Origin: Syncephalis plumigaleata
Lineage: Eukaryota > Zoopagomycota > Zoopagomycetes > Zoopagales > Piptocephalidaceae
Length of the DNA stretch: 64,000 bases
Reading direction: 5' to 3'
Assembly: GCA_025201365.1 (NCBI GenBank)
Contig: JAIXMF010000004.1
Span: 248,001 to 312,000, forward strand
Made by a program: the position numbers and the translations under genes. The notes below the pieces were generated by a model. That model was not told where the DNA came from, ran no database searches, and saw nothing but the letters and a program-made list of their open reading frames with translations. Below, piece after piece: positions 54,724 through 64,000 of the stretch (its first letter is position 1; each line of letters opens with the position of its first letter).

Positions 54724-56072
54724 ATGAAATACAGCACGACCTCATTATCTGCAATCACACTGTGTGTGTGCATGATGCTATCTCATCACACAAATGGCAT
54801 GGATATGTGGGGTACACCATCACCATTCACCAATAACAATCCGAATCAAATGCCAATGACGGAACAACCATGGAAGCAACAGCCAAATACTAATATAGAG
54901 TTTGAAAGTATTAACTGGAATAATGCATTCAGACCAATACTTTCGGTACATCAAAGTAACAAACAAGCACAACCTCAATCGGCAGAGAATATGATTATAC
55001 GTACGGCGGTAGATCCAAGAAATAAGAATATATATATACATTTTCCCGATAAGTACAAGTTTAAGCCAATGGGATGGTCAAAGAATCTTAGAATTTACCG
55101 ACAGCAAAAGGAAACAATGTGGGGAGATAAAAAAGTACTTGTACTATGTTACAAGGGAAGCGAAAGATATGAGAATGCAAAGAGATTCTATGATGTAAGT
55201 TACAGCTATAATACTTTATATCATTGGCTTACACCATCATTATTATTGTTATCTAGTATGTCGATAGAATAGATGATCCAGAATACCAGAGGAGGTTAGG
55301 CGACATTTTATTTAAACGTATAGCTAATGGCCAAACGGAAGACAAGAAAATGGGATGCTTTGTATTTGATAGATTTCACAAATATATTTTCATGCAATCT
55401 TTCATTAGGCGAACCACTACATTCACCATAGCTAAACAAATACCCAACATGGTTGCTCGAATAATGGAAGGTACGTGTATCATTAGAAGCAACGATTTGA
55501 ATAGTAGCGCTAATCATAGCGCTGTTTAGCTGTTTCAATCCTTAATAAAATAGGAGTCGTATACGGCAGCGTTGGAACAGAGCGTAAGTCATTGCTTTTA
55601 CATATGAATGAATCTAACCGCTATCATAATAGATATTATGGTTGCTGAGGATGGTATGGGGCGTATACATGATATTAAACTGCTCCACTTTGATCGTTCA
55701 ACTGTCCACGAGGATTTCAGAGAATTAGCGGCCAATCCCGATATGTCTCCAACATCTAGATTAACAGCAATTTATAGTACTTTTGTAGCGGATGTTCAAC
55801 AAACTAGTTATTTTATCAGCTCACTATTTCTCTTCTACAGGAAAATACTAACCGTAGAATTTCAATTGAATGATTATAGTATGGCTTCTGAGCTCCGGCT
55901 ATACAACATGCAACGAATAGCCTTAGTAGAACTGAGTGATATGATGGTTAAAGCTGAATCTCCTATGATGGTGATGAGTTACATGGTTTACGACCAATAT
56001 CACATAATAGCAAGTAAAAGTTATGAAGAATGGCAGATGTTTTATTTATTACACTCGAAATTTAGTCAATAA
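54724..56072 (+). CDS. secreted kinase-like (pseudokinase) protein, intact copy
   Basis: Four exons (54724-55194, 55257-55470, 55530-55583, 55633-56072) encode 392 aa. It has a signal peptide (residues 1-25), an Asn/Gln/Pro-rich linker, then a kinase-like fold: VLVLCYKGSERYENAKRFYD (beta-3/alpha-C-like, no VAIK lysine), YVDRIDDPEYQRRL, GCFVFDRF (hinge-like), VSILNKIGVVYGSVGTEHIM (catalytic-loop position, HRD Asp missing) and IKLLHFDRSTVHEDF (DFG position reads HFD). The helical C-lobe follows. Catalysis is unlikely. Exon 3 is only 54 nt and encodes the loop that would carry HRD. Role unknown; secretion and rapid divergence suggest an outward-facing binding role (inference). Confidence 0.78.
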
Positions 56073-56595
56073 ACCTTTTACATTTAGCAATCTACATATT
56101 CACTGTTTATTTACTTGTGTATACATGGCCTGATAATTAATATGCAAGCATCTAATAAATATTGGTTTTCAATGATCACAGCTTGTCTCTTTGCTAGTAG
56201 TAGATACAATCATCTAGCTTAGGAAATATTCATTCGTAGCATTAACTACTGCCACTACTACCATATGATATTCCACTCGTATCGTGTCACTTGCATCAAG
56301 TGTGACATTTCTTAACACATCATCACTCAATATTAGCTGTATATTACTCGCAAGTCATCTATAATGATAAATACGTAGTTGCCGTCTCAATAAGCAAACG
56401 GCTTCTGGATAAAAGTGAATGATAGTAAGGGTGGTGGCATTGATATGATATCCGGTGAGCAAATAAAATCATTGCCCGATCATTAAAATCCATCGTGCTT
56501 GTTTTTTTTCTTCTTTTCAACTCTACCAACCATTGTTACGAACAGCCTATTTTATTTTATTTTAACTGCACGGAACCACTTTAAATTCTAGAATC
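56073..56595. other. intergenic
   Basis: The first 370 bp are still part of the inverted duplication (matching 4695-5060 reversed). The rest holds a T-rich tract (56505-56518) before the methyltransferase start. No gene seen. Confidence 0.5.
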
Positions 56596-57618
56596 ATGGT
56601 GCTCATTTGGATGAAAGACGAAGTCCTTCGGACCTTTCCAAAGGGTCTTCGGTTTATACGATCGCCGCAAGATCAATTCATTTCTAAGCTAGTACAATTG
56701 CGCGAGAAAAAAGCGCATCGCCTACGAGAAGGGCGTATTCTTGTAATGACAAAGAAAACGATAGACAAGCTTGTAAAGAAGGACATTCCCATTCGTACCC
56801 TAGGGTTAACCGTGGATCCTCGTGTGCGTAAACCAACATTCGCTCCTAGTAGTGAACTATTAGACGCGCCGTGGGATCACTACGAAGCCGACAAATATAT
56901 CGCCGTCAATGTGGACGTGGTGCGTCGTATGTTCGGCAGTAAGGCACGACCCGATCCTCATGAGCTATGGGCGGAGGTCGACTGGCCAAAAACCAGCATG
57001 CCCGAGCATCCAACACGTATTCTCGCTCTCTACGGTGTGAACGGCGAGGAGGATTTCGCCTATCTCATGCGCGCCATTCGAGCTTACAATTGGGACGGTG
57101 CCTATTTATTACCAAAGACGTGCGACATCTACAATGATACGGTGCAGCGTGTTTCGCGCGACACCGTCTTCGATTGTCCCTATGAGGAGGGTCGTTTTAC
57201 AGACTTCATCGAATATACGCAGAAGCACGGCCTTACACCGATTGTTGCCCTACCTCCCTACAGGATAAGAAGAGCGCTTTCAGATAAGGAAGACATTAAG
57301 GGAAAGATGCACAACGGTCTAAGATTTTATAACTGGCCAGAGGATCGTCCTTTAGGCGAGTTCCCAGAGAAATTCGCGCTTTTCATTGCTTCCGGCACTT
57401 TCCAACCGATACTTAGTAAAATGCCGAATGCCATCGGTGTCTCCATTCCTATGCACAACAATACACCATCACTAGGTGTTTCCAACGCCGGTGCCATTCT
57501 AATGAACGCCTTGAGCGTGAAAACACAATCCGAATCTAACGAAATGATTCCATTGGCAGATGCAGAACCTGGTGTTGAAGAGAATGAGTTCGAAGAAGAG
57601 GAAAAGGAAAGCGACTAA
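56596..57618 (+). CDS. SpoU/TrmH-like RNA 2'-O-methyltransferase homolog
   Basis: A single exon of 340 aa. SPOUT-class enzymes methylate ribose in rRNA or tRNA; eukaryotic members often act in mitochondria. Residues about 135-170 (ILALYGVNGEEDFAYLMRAI ... YNWDGAYLLP) align with motif 1, and VSIPMHNNTPSLGVSNAGAI followed by LMNAL with motif 3 (the SAM-binding knot). Motif 1 has lost the usual N(P/V)GxxxR pattern except the Arg, and motif 2 is weak, so activity is uncertain. The N-terminal 130 residues are basic and may bind RNA or target mitochondria. The C-terminus is acidic. It is close to IMP1, convergent. Confidence 0.7.
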   Translation: MVLIWMKDEVLRTFPKGLRFIRSPQDQFISKLVQLREKKAHRLREGRILVMTKKTIDKLVKKDIPIRTLGLTVDPRVRKPTFAPSSELLDAPWDHYEADKYIAVNVDVVRRMFGSKARPDPHELWAEVDWPKTSMPEHPTRILALYGVNGEEDFAYLMRAIRAYNWDGAYLLPKTCDIYNDTVQRVSRDTVFDCPYEEGRFTDFIEYTQKHGLTPIVALPPYRIRRALSDKEDIKGKMHNGLRFYNWPEDRPLGEFPEKFALFIASGTFQPILSKMPNAIGVSIPMHNNTPSLGVSNAGAILMNALSVKTQSESNEMIPLADAEPGVEENEFEEEEKESD

Positions 57619-57731
57619 CTGATTTGAATGTGTTGCCACTTCTTCGTATATAAACTATATGTATACGAGCTAGAATAAATGTTATTAATGTTGCAAATAA
57701 ATACTACGATGTCGTATCATTTTTTATATGT

Positions 57732-58538
57732 TCAACTGCTTTTTATTACATGTAATCCATTGGTGATCCAGCATGGATCTGGCCATATCTATACGAATAT
57801 TCGTACAAGTATTAGTGTTATACCGTAGATGATTTATCCTATTAGTATGTAGATATGTATAGATACTTACACGCGCAATAACTCGTCCACGTAGTAGAGC
57901 TATAGGAACTGGTCCATATTGTCGGGAATCGGTAGAGTTCTCCATATTATCTCCTTGCAACCATACATGACCACGCGGTACCTAGGCGAGTTACATTGTC
58001 AATACATTTATTATACAGTCATGAATACAAGAGAGAGAGGGAGAGAGGGAGACTTACCGTGACAAAACGCGTTGGATCCTTAGTAGGATCGATACAAATA
58101 TTGTCGCCCGGCTAATAGAGATGCATCATCGATGTCGATCGATTAATTGATTGATAGGTCATTGTAGAATGACACTTACCAGACCAAGTATTCGTTTACA
58201 AACGTGTCGATGTGGATCGAGCGGTGATACACTTACTACGATATCGCCTAGTCCAATACCTTTTGGTGTCAACGAGCTAACAGGGCTGGATTGCATATGG
58301 CGTATGCTAATCTTTTCAACTACAATCGTATCGCCTTCATTATTGAGGGTAGGCAACATGGAGGGGCCCGTACACTACGATAGGTTATGTCAGTTCAATA
58401 ACCGCGCTGTTCCAATTTGTGTCTACTCACATTACTGATGCCTGCAACATATTCATTAATACAATGAGCAAAACAACCGAATTGTAAGGTAAATATGGCG
58501 TATTGACCGTAGCGTGCCAAACGACCAGTAATTGGCAT
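57732..58538 (-). CDS. IMP1: mitochondrial inner membrane protease subunit Imp1
   Basis: Five exons (58431-58538, 58180-58374, 58058-58111, 57871-57981, 57732-57788) encode 174 aa. IMP is a signal-peptidase-type Ser/Lys protease that removes intermembrane-space sorting signals. Seen: one N-terminal hydrophobic segment, GPSMLPTL with the nucleophile Ser 41, KRILGLPGD with the general-base Lys about 96, then [24 protein letters not shown] (box E) and the C-terminal IWPD. An extra loop of about 12 residues ([11 protein letters not shown]) lies between Ser and Lys. Phases close. A LINE begins about 100-200 bp upstream of its start. Confidence 0.94.
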
Positions 58539-58739
58539 CGCGAGAGTAAAAAGAAAGAGAGAGATAGAAAGATGTTGATCTTTCTTAATAAGAAAAAGGT
58601 TAAATCATATACGGACTCAACAATGATTGTTTCTTTATTATTGAATGGCATAACACGTTAAGCACCCAAAAAGCTCTTTCTCCCATTTTATTTTTTCAAA
58701 GAAAAAGAAAAAGGAAAAATCAAAGTTAACCAGTACAAC

Positions 58740-59936
58740 ATGGAACAACCGACCCCATACGCTGTAGCGGCAGCCAGAGCAGAAGCAGAAGCAGCTCAGC
58801 AGCAGCTAAAAGAAAAGCGTATAAAGAGCCACTGCATCGCAGTCCCGATTACGACCAACCTGGTAGAGATACTATCAGCCATGGATAATAAGCTCGGCAA
58901 GACCCATTGGAGAGCTAGCCACGACACAGCCGCTGGCGAATACATTATCAGCACGAAAAGCCAAGATCAAGCGAGAACCTTAGTCAAAGAGGGTCTACTA
59001 GTGAACGGCAAGAAGCTGGAAATCCGTGGATTCGAAGGAATCACCCCGGTAAACCTACGTCTTGTAGGTTTGGACGCTAGTGACGAGGAGGAGGAGGTCG
59101 CTAGGATAATGCAGCAGAGCCTGGGAGGAGCAGCGAGAGTACTGTCTGTCAGACGAGTAACTCGCAGGTATGGTGATAACCATTACTTTACCTCAACCGC
59201 GATTTGCAAATTTGAAGGGATTGTAGCAAACATACCTAAGGCAATAAAGTTGAATACTTCTTACATTAAAGTATTTAGAAACGACGCGTGTTATAAGTGT
59301 CATACTGTGGGACACATTGCGAAATTCTGCCCCGCGAGCGAAAGCATGAGGAGTCCGCCGCGAGCGACGGAAGAGAAGCAAGCCGGAAGCGAGTGGCTTC
59401 GCAAGAGAGTGGATACGACGAATGAAGACGACACGCAACAACGGAATGTGCCAGAAGAGAATGAAGAAGCAGTTAGCACCTCACCCACCCCTCATGGTCC
59501 CCAGAGAACTGGGAAACCAGTGGCGGTAGGAGAGCAAGGTACGGGCGGTTACACACACGGAAAGAAGCGCGATTTCTGTGATGTAAACGTCGATGGCCTA
59601 GCTATGCTAACCGGCAACAGTCTGGAGCCAGCTAAACCCAGACAGCAGAAGACAGCGCCAGTCGACGAAAACGACGAGCAACCAGCGAGTATGAGCAGTG
59701 AAGAGGATCAAGAGAACAACAACGCAGAAGAACGCGAGGGAACCGACGATGAGATGGACTATGATGACAGCAACTCACATGAACAGCAAGAAAACATACC
59801 AGATGGATCAGCAAACGAATTTGACGACGACGACAACGCCAACGCCGACGACGACGACAACGACGATCCAGACCGAACACCAAAGATACACATGGTTACT
59901 ACAAGAAGTATGGGACTGGGTCAAACCAGTCAATAA
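58740..59936 (+). CDS. LINE ORF1 (RNA-binding, CCHC knuckle)
   Basis: 398 aa. An Ala/Glu-rich helix at the N-terminus; an RRM-like region (residues about 30-170); one zinc knuckle CYKCHTVGHIAKFCP near residue 183 (C-x2-C-x4-H-x4-C); then a disordered acidic tail with Asp/Asn runs, ending TTRSMGLGQTSQ. ORF1 proteins coat the element's RNA and help reverse transcription. The spacing to ORF2 suggests re-initiation or a separate start. Confidence 0.88.
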   Translation: MEQPTPYAVAAARAEAEAAQQQLKEKRIKSHCIAVPITTNLVEILSAMDNKLGKTHWRASHDTAAGEYIISTKSQDQARTLVKEGLLVNGKKLEIRGFEGITPVNLRLVGLDASDEEEEVARIMQQSLGGAARVLSVRRVTRRYGDNHYFTSTAICKFEGIVANIPKAIKLNTSYIKVFRNDACYKCHTVGHIAKFCPASESMRSPPRATEEKQAGSEWLRKRVDTTNEDDTQQRNVPEENEEAVSTSPTPHGPQRTGKPVAVGEQGTGGYTHGKKRDFCDVNVDGLAMLTGNSLEPAKPRQQKTAPVDENDEQPASMSSEEDQENNNAEEREGTDDEMDYDDSNSHEQQENIPDGSANEFDDDDNANADDDDNDDPDRTPKIHMVTTRSMGLGQTSQ

Positions 59937-59979
59937 TATACAGGATATATCTAGAATATTATATATAACATAATATATA

Positions 59980-62900
59980 ATGAATAATACAATTATACCC
60001 GAAAACCCAAACGAAATTATAGAATGGCCGTACGTTGGCACGTATTCGAACTTTCACCGAATACGAAGAGACGGGCCGAAGAAGATGCGTATAGTACATT
60101 GGAACGTCACAAGTGCGGCGAACGAGACTAAGCTGAGCTTAATACTCAACGCACTAGAACCGCTAGATATAGACTGTATAATATTGACTGAGACTCGCTG
60201 GTCGAGCGCATTAGAAAGAAGCATACCGTACCGACCGGACATCCAGAGGAGATACTCAGTTATCACCGCGGGAGCCGGAGACGACGACACACCAAATTAT
60301 CATGGAGTGGCGATGCTGCTGAAGAAGGAATGGACGAAGCACATCCAGGAGATCTATAAAGTAGATAGGAGAATGCTAGGAGTACGTATGGCTTTTCGCG
60401 GTAGAGGTCTGTTGATTGTCGGGCTCCTATATCCCACAGATCAGGGGAGAAGAGATGCCGGGACAGCAAACAACATGTACAATACCTTAAAAGTCTGGTT
60501 GAACAAAGCCCGTGAGAAGAGAGCCGAGACGATAGTCGCAGGCGACTTTAACGCAACACCACAGCCATGGATTGACAGGAGCTCGGTACGTCACCACGCG
60601 TTGCCATCAACGCAACAAGAAGGAGATGCACCGGACTTTACTGCTCCGGCGAGTAGTAGAGCAGAAACGCAACTACTAGAGTACTTACTTGATCAACGAC
60701 AGCTCATTGACGCATGGCGATATCGATTCCCCGATGTCCGACAATTCACCAACACGATGATCGGTTCCACATCTACTTCGAAGGCACGGCTCGACCTATT
60801 CCTGGTATCGGCAAACCTCTTGGAGCAGGTAACAGGAGTGGGCATAGAGAACGCGCTAGATACCTCTGACGACACCAGTTACATAAACGAAGGTATACCT
60901 GGGTCTCACCAGCCCATCCTATTAGAGCTGTCCACCTCTATGATGTTCCCGCAGGCCGAGGACAGAGTTACCCAACCTAGAAAGATACTGAACAACAAGA
61001 GTGTGACTGAAACGCAATGGAGTAACTACTCTGAGGCGACAGACAAGGACTGGTGCAGCATGATGGAAGAAGCAGAGAGATTTACGCGTACTCAACCGAA
61101 CCTACCACACTCGAATATGCCTTACATCAGCGAGCTATGGAACAAGCTCTCCACTCACCTGATGAAATGTGCCGAGGACACCTTACCGTTCACGACCGTC
61201 CGCAAAAGGAAGCCCAACAAACCTATGATGTTAAATCCCACGCTACAAGTAACCAGGAAGCTAGCAAGGATCCTGCGCAAAGGTGGATCAGATAGAAGGA
61301 TAGGAGGCGAGATCAGAAGAATAGCCGCGCAACATCCTAGCGTGGAGCTATTGGCCGAATCGGCGAACAGTCATGGTGGGATCATCCTAGGAGAGATTAG
61401 AAGGCTGAGGACGAGATTGCACAACCAATATAGTCGTGCAAGGAAAAGAGAGGTAGCTGACAAGATTCAAAAGGCAGTTACAGCAAGAAACTTCAACTTC
61501 CATACGGACATGAAGAGAACCTTGACGAACATATTGGAAAGAGGGAAACCTCTGCAAACCATCACGGTCGTGCAAACGAGCAGTCATGAGATCGAGGATA
61601 GACCGGAGGAAGTACGCCAGCGGGTTCGAGACTACTTTATACAGTGGATGTCGATTAGAAACGGTACGGACCCAATGACACACCCTAGGTGGAGAGACGC
61701 CTACGCGCCAATGCCGCACGTTCACGAAAGTATATACGACAACCTCATGGACCACGTGTCGGTGGAGGAGCTGGAGGCCACGCTTCATCAACTTCCCTCC
61801 GCTAAAGCGCCAGGAGAGTCGGGAGTCACAAACGAGATGTTGAAACAAGCCAGCAAGCGAATCCATAGAATCATGGCAGCTATGATAACGACGTGTTTAC
61901 AACGCAGCGACATACCGCAAACTTGGAAACACGGAAAAATCATACCCATCCCGAAAGTGACAGACTGGTGTGGAGATATGGCGCAGCTGCGGCCAATCAC
62001 CCTGCTAGAGACGATGCGCAAACTATTCTCGATATCCATGACGAAGCGCTTACAAAACATACTGGAGAAGAATCATGTACTGCGAGGAGGGAACTTCGGC
62101 TTCACTAGGGGGAACCAAGCTACCGACTTTGTACAAATTCTGAGATCAGTAATGGATGATTCGATCTGCTACAAGAAAGGACTAGAGGTGCTCATGCTGG
62201 ACGTGAAACGAGCATATGACTCGGTCTCATGGCAAAGCCTAGCCTGCTCGCTACGAAGAATAAAAGTGCCGGAAGAGTTCATAACTCTGTTAGAGAACAT
62301 ATTTAATAGCAGAACAGCTTCGGTTATTACAGCGCACGGTCAAACAGAAGCCCACCACCCTGAGTGCGGCTTGGACCAGGGAGAAGTGAACTCACCCACG
62401 TTATGGCTGATATTCTACGACACTCTACTCAGCAAACTCGATGAATCCAAAATAGGATACGCGATGAGAGAACGACAACCGGGCACTACACAGAAGATAG
62501 TAGCATATGGAGCCTTCGCAGATGACCTAACTCTAGTAGCAGAAGATCGTGACACCTTGCAAAAGCTGGCAGATATCTGTAGATCCTTCTTCGAACTACA
62601 CGATATCGAGGTGAATTGCAACAAAACGATTCATACGGCGAAAGATCCTCTAGGCAACTCAGTAGCGGAATCACTACCGAAAATTCGATTGGCGGAAGGA
62701 GAAGCGGGTCTGGTACAGACGGTAGCGCCACCGACAATACCTTTCCGACTACTCGGCTGCTGGCTGTCCTTGGACGGCAAGAGCAAAGAGCCACTCAGAA
62801 TCATCCATCAATCAGTTAAAGGGCTTTGCAGTATCATAAGGCGGAAGGAGATCAGTCACGAGATTGCGATATATATCATCAACTCAGTGATAATACCGGC

Positions 62901-64000
62901 GATTACTCACAAAGCAGCTACTCTACCGCTGTCGGACTCACAGTGCGACGAGCTGGATAGAAGCTGGCTCACGCTAATCAAACGCAAAGCACACATGGCT
63001 AGGTCTATGCCAAACGTATTGCTATGGGCGCCGCAAGGATTCAATCTGACCAACGTTAGAGACGCTATGGACACTTCCCAAATAGCGGACTTAATGAGGA
63101 GGTTGGATAGCCCAGGTATGCTAGGTGAATCAGCGAGAGCACAAGAAGAAGCAGCATGCAGTCTTGTCAACAGCATCAGATCGATATACAACAGTTACAC
63201 GGAAACACGCGAAAGAAATAGAGTGTACGCTATTCACCTGGCATACCGACTGCATACGAGGGAGCTGAAGGTGGTACTAGGGGACGAACTCGAACAATCC
63301 AAGAGGATAGAGGATATTTTGTTAGAAGACGCAGCGACTCCATCGACTCGAAGAGACGTTAGAGAAGCAGCGGAGAGGTTCGACCTAGTGGAGATGAAAG
63401 ACATAGCACTGACTGACGGACTCGATACACCCAGGCTAGCGAGCTATAATGCCATCACAAATCGAAATGAAAGGCAGGGAGGCGCACCGAAATGGTACAA
63501 GAAACTGGAGGAAAGGTGGCCCAAACTTGCATCTAAAGCCAAGAGTATGGCCATAGCAGCTAGACTGGCAGATCGAGAGGAGTACAGTACGCTGCTACCA
63601 TTCACCGAGGAAAACCTAGCGGCGAGGTCCACAGACGCGCAAGGCAGACAGTACAACTGGTCGGAGATCCAAGACAGTGAGACGGTGCTTATATGGACAG
63701 ATGGATCAGTCACAAATCCAACTGGCCCAGACAAAGCAGGAGGCTACGCAGCGATAGTTATGAGAGGAAACGCGAAGGTGGCAGTAGCAACGGGAAGGTA
63801 CGCAGGTCCACACTGTCACTCAGATATGCTCGAAGCTATGGCGATAGCCCACGCGATAGCATGCGCGCCAAACAGCATAGCAATCAAGATCATGACGGAC
63901 TCTATGACCTCGGTGGCCTGGTGGAAGCAGTATGTCACGGAAGCGGTGCCCTGGTCCAGAGCGAAAAGAAGAGCAACGCCCACATACAAAATATGGGAGT
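59980..64000 (+). CDS. LINE ORF2 (endonuclease, reverse transcriptase, RNase H), partial
   Basis: Open for at least 1340 codons with no stop before the window ends. APE-type endonuclease: VHWNVTSA, LTETRW and AGDFNATPQPW (residues about 40-200). Reverse transcriptase: LRPITLLETMRKL, MLDVKRAYDSVSW, ECGLDQGEVNSPTLW, and the catalytic FADDLTLV at residues 846-853. RNase H: LIWTDGSVTNPTG with Asp 1241, then MLEAMAIAHAIA and MTDSMTS. The start is the ATG at 59980, 43 bp after ORF1. The 3' end is outside the window. Confidence 0.93.
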   Translation, partial: MNNTIIPENPNEIIEWPYVGTYSNFHRIRRDGPKKMRIVHWNVTSAANETKLSLILNALEPLDIDCIILTETRWSSALERSIPYRPDIQRRYSVITAGAGDDDTPNYHGVAMLLKKEWTKHIQEIYKVDRRMLGVRMAFRGRGLLIVGLLYPTDQGRRDAGTANNMYNTLKVWLNKAREKRAETIVAGDFNATPQPWIDRSSVRHHALPSTQQEGDAPDFTAPASSRAETQLLEYLLDQRQLIDAWRYRFPDVRQFTNTMIGSTSTSKARLDLFLVSANLLEQVTGVGIENALDTSDDTSYINEGIPGSHQPILLELSTSMMFPQAEDRVTQPRKILNNKSVTETQWSNYSEATDKDWCSMMEEAERFTRTQPNLPHSNMPYISELWNKLSTHLMKCAEDTLPFTTVRKRKPNKPMMLNPTLQVTRKLARILRKGGSDRRIGGEIRRIAAQHPSVELLAESANSHGGIILGEIRRLRTRLHNQYSRARKREVADKIQKAVTARNFNFHTDMKRTLTNILERGKPLQTITVVQTSSHEIEDRPEEVRQRVRDYFIQWMSIRNGTDPMTHPRWRDAYAPMPHVHESIYDNLMDHVSVEELEATLHQLPSAKAPGESGVTNEMLKQASKRIHRIMAAMITTCLQRSDIPQTWKHGKIIPIPKVTDWCGDMAQLRPITLLETMRKLFSISMTKRLQNILEKNHVLRGGNFGFTRGNQATDFVQILRSVMDDSICYKKGLEVLMLDVKRAYDSVSWQSLACSLRRIKVPEEFITLLENIFNSRTASVITAHGQTEAHHPECGLDQGEVNSPTLWLIFYDTLLSKLDESKIGYAMRERQPGTTQKIVAYGAFADDLTLVAEDRDTLQKLADICRSFFELHDIEVNCNKTIHTAKDPLGNSVAESLPKIRLAEGEAGLVQTVAPPTIPFRLLGCWLSLDGKSKEPLRIIHQSVKGLCSIIRRKEISHEIAIYIINSVIIPAITHKAATLPLSDSQCDELDRSWLTLIKRKAHMARSMPNVLLWAPQGFNLTNVRDAMDTSQIADLMRRLDSPGMLGESARAQEEAACSLVNSIRSIYNSYTETRERNRVYAIHLAYRLHTRELKVVLGDELEQSKRIEDILLEDAATPSTRRDVREAAERFDLVEMKDIALTDGLDTPRLASYNAITNRNERQGGAPKWYKKLEERWPKLASKAKSMAIAARLADREEYSTLLPFTEENLAARSTDAQGRQYNWSEIQDSETVLIWTDGSVTNPTGPDKAGGYAAIVMRGNAKVAVATGRYAGPHCHSDMLEAMAIAHAIACAPNSIAIKIMTDSMTSVAWWKQYVTEAVPWSRAKRRATPTYKIWE

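Larger units (their letters stand above)
51105..56445 (+). repeat. right arm of the inverted duplication, with internal tandem copy
   Basis: 51105-52480 matches 6400-7790 and 54560-56445 matches 4695-6580, both inverted. The middle (52480-54560) is an extra, diverged gene copy plus spacer, so this arm has two kinase-like copies and the left arm one. The 51105-52475 part is nearly identical to the left arm, which suggests recent duplication or gene conversion. Confidence 0.85.
58640..64000 (+). mobile_element. non-LTR retrotransposon (LINE), cut by the window end
   Basis: Two-ORF LINE with ORF1 (58740-59936), a 43-bp spacer and ORF2 (59980 to beyond the window end). Domain order APE endonuclease, RT, RNase H puts it in the Tad/I/R1-like group. 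Its 5' edge is uncertain; 58640 is my estimate from the sequence change upstream of ORF1. Both frames are open as far as visible, so it could be a recent, possibly active copy. GC content is higher than the flanking DNA. Confidence 0.88.

Noticed and set aside
1-64000. CRISPR arrays, operons, bacterial-type signals
   Set aside because: Introns, gene families and codon structure are eukaryotic; no regular spacer-repeat array is seen.

Overview
The window looks like nuclear DNA of an early-diverging fungus. Genes are close together and have short introns (about 40-110 bp, GT-AG, often with a TACTAAC-like branch site). The gene set includes fungal hallmarks: a Duo1-type DASH subunit, isocitrate lyase, an Lrg1-type LIM-RhoGAP, and Ser/Pro-rich proteins with a hydrophobic tail of the GPI type. 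Placement in a zoopagomycete-like lineage is only a guess. Exon borders were read by eye from splice signals and frame; for every intact multi-exon gene the exon lengths sum to a multiple of three, but single borders may be off by a base.

Layout. 1-2 kb: gene-free, purine-skewed DNA. 2.0-4.0 kb (-): a membrane-anchored cysteine-synthase-like gene with a 12-nt exon and an apparent frameshift. 4.1-4.7 kb: a short Fanzor-derived element. 4.7-7.8 kb: an inverted duplicate of 51.1-56.4 kb carrying a secreted, kinase-like gene. 8.0-23 kb: two Ser/Pro-rich surface proteins, carnitine acyltransferase, PRP38, a YIPF protein, S1/P1 nuclease, a transposon-bracketed F-box gene and CBF5/dyskerin. 23.6-25.3 kb: isocitrate lyase. 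25.7-32.5 kb: a young Ty3/gypsy LTR element with a dUTPase domain. 32.5-37.2 kb (-): LIM-RhoGAP. 38.1-42.9 kb: DUO1, an LYR protein, COX16, CWC15 and VPS24. 43.1-47.2 kb: a complete-looking Fanzor transposon (762-aa RuvC nuclease, TA-flanked inverted repeats). 47.3-50.6 kb (-): a PQ-loop protein and sphingosine-1-phosphate lyase, separated by a Fanzor-family MITE. 51-56.4 kb: the secreted kinase-like cluster (one pseudogene, one intact gene). 56.6-58.5 kb: a SpoU-like methyltransferase and IMP1. 58.6 kb to the window end: a LINE with ORF1 and an open ORF2 (endonuclease, RT, RNase H).

The main story is the Fanzor (eukaryotic TnpB-like) family. One full-length element, one 0.54-kb deletion derivative that keeps exactly the 3' end of the nuclease gene, one decayed copy that shares its ends with an intact F-box gene, and one 238-bp MITE next to a host stop codon all carry the same TIRs. 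The second story is a secreted pseudokinase family in an inverted and tandem duplication. The housekeeping genes form no obvious pathway cluster; mitochondrial functions recur (COX16, IMP1, the LYR protein, carnitine acyltransferase).
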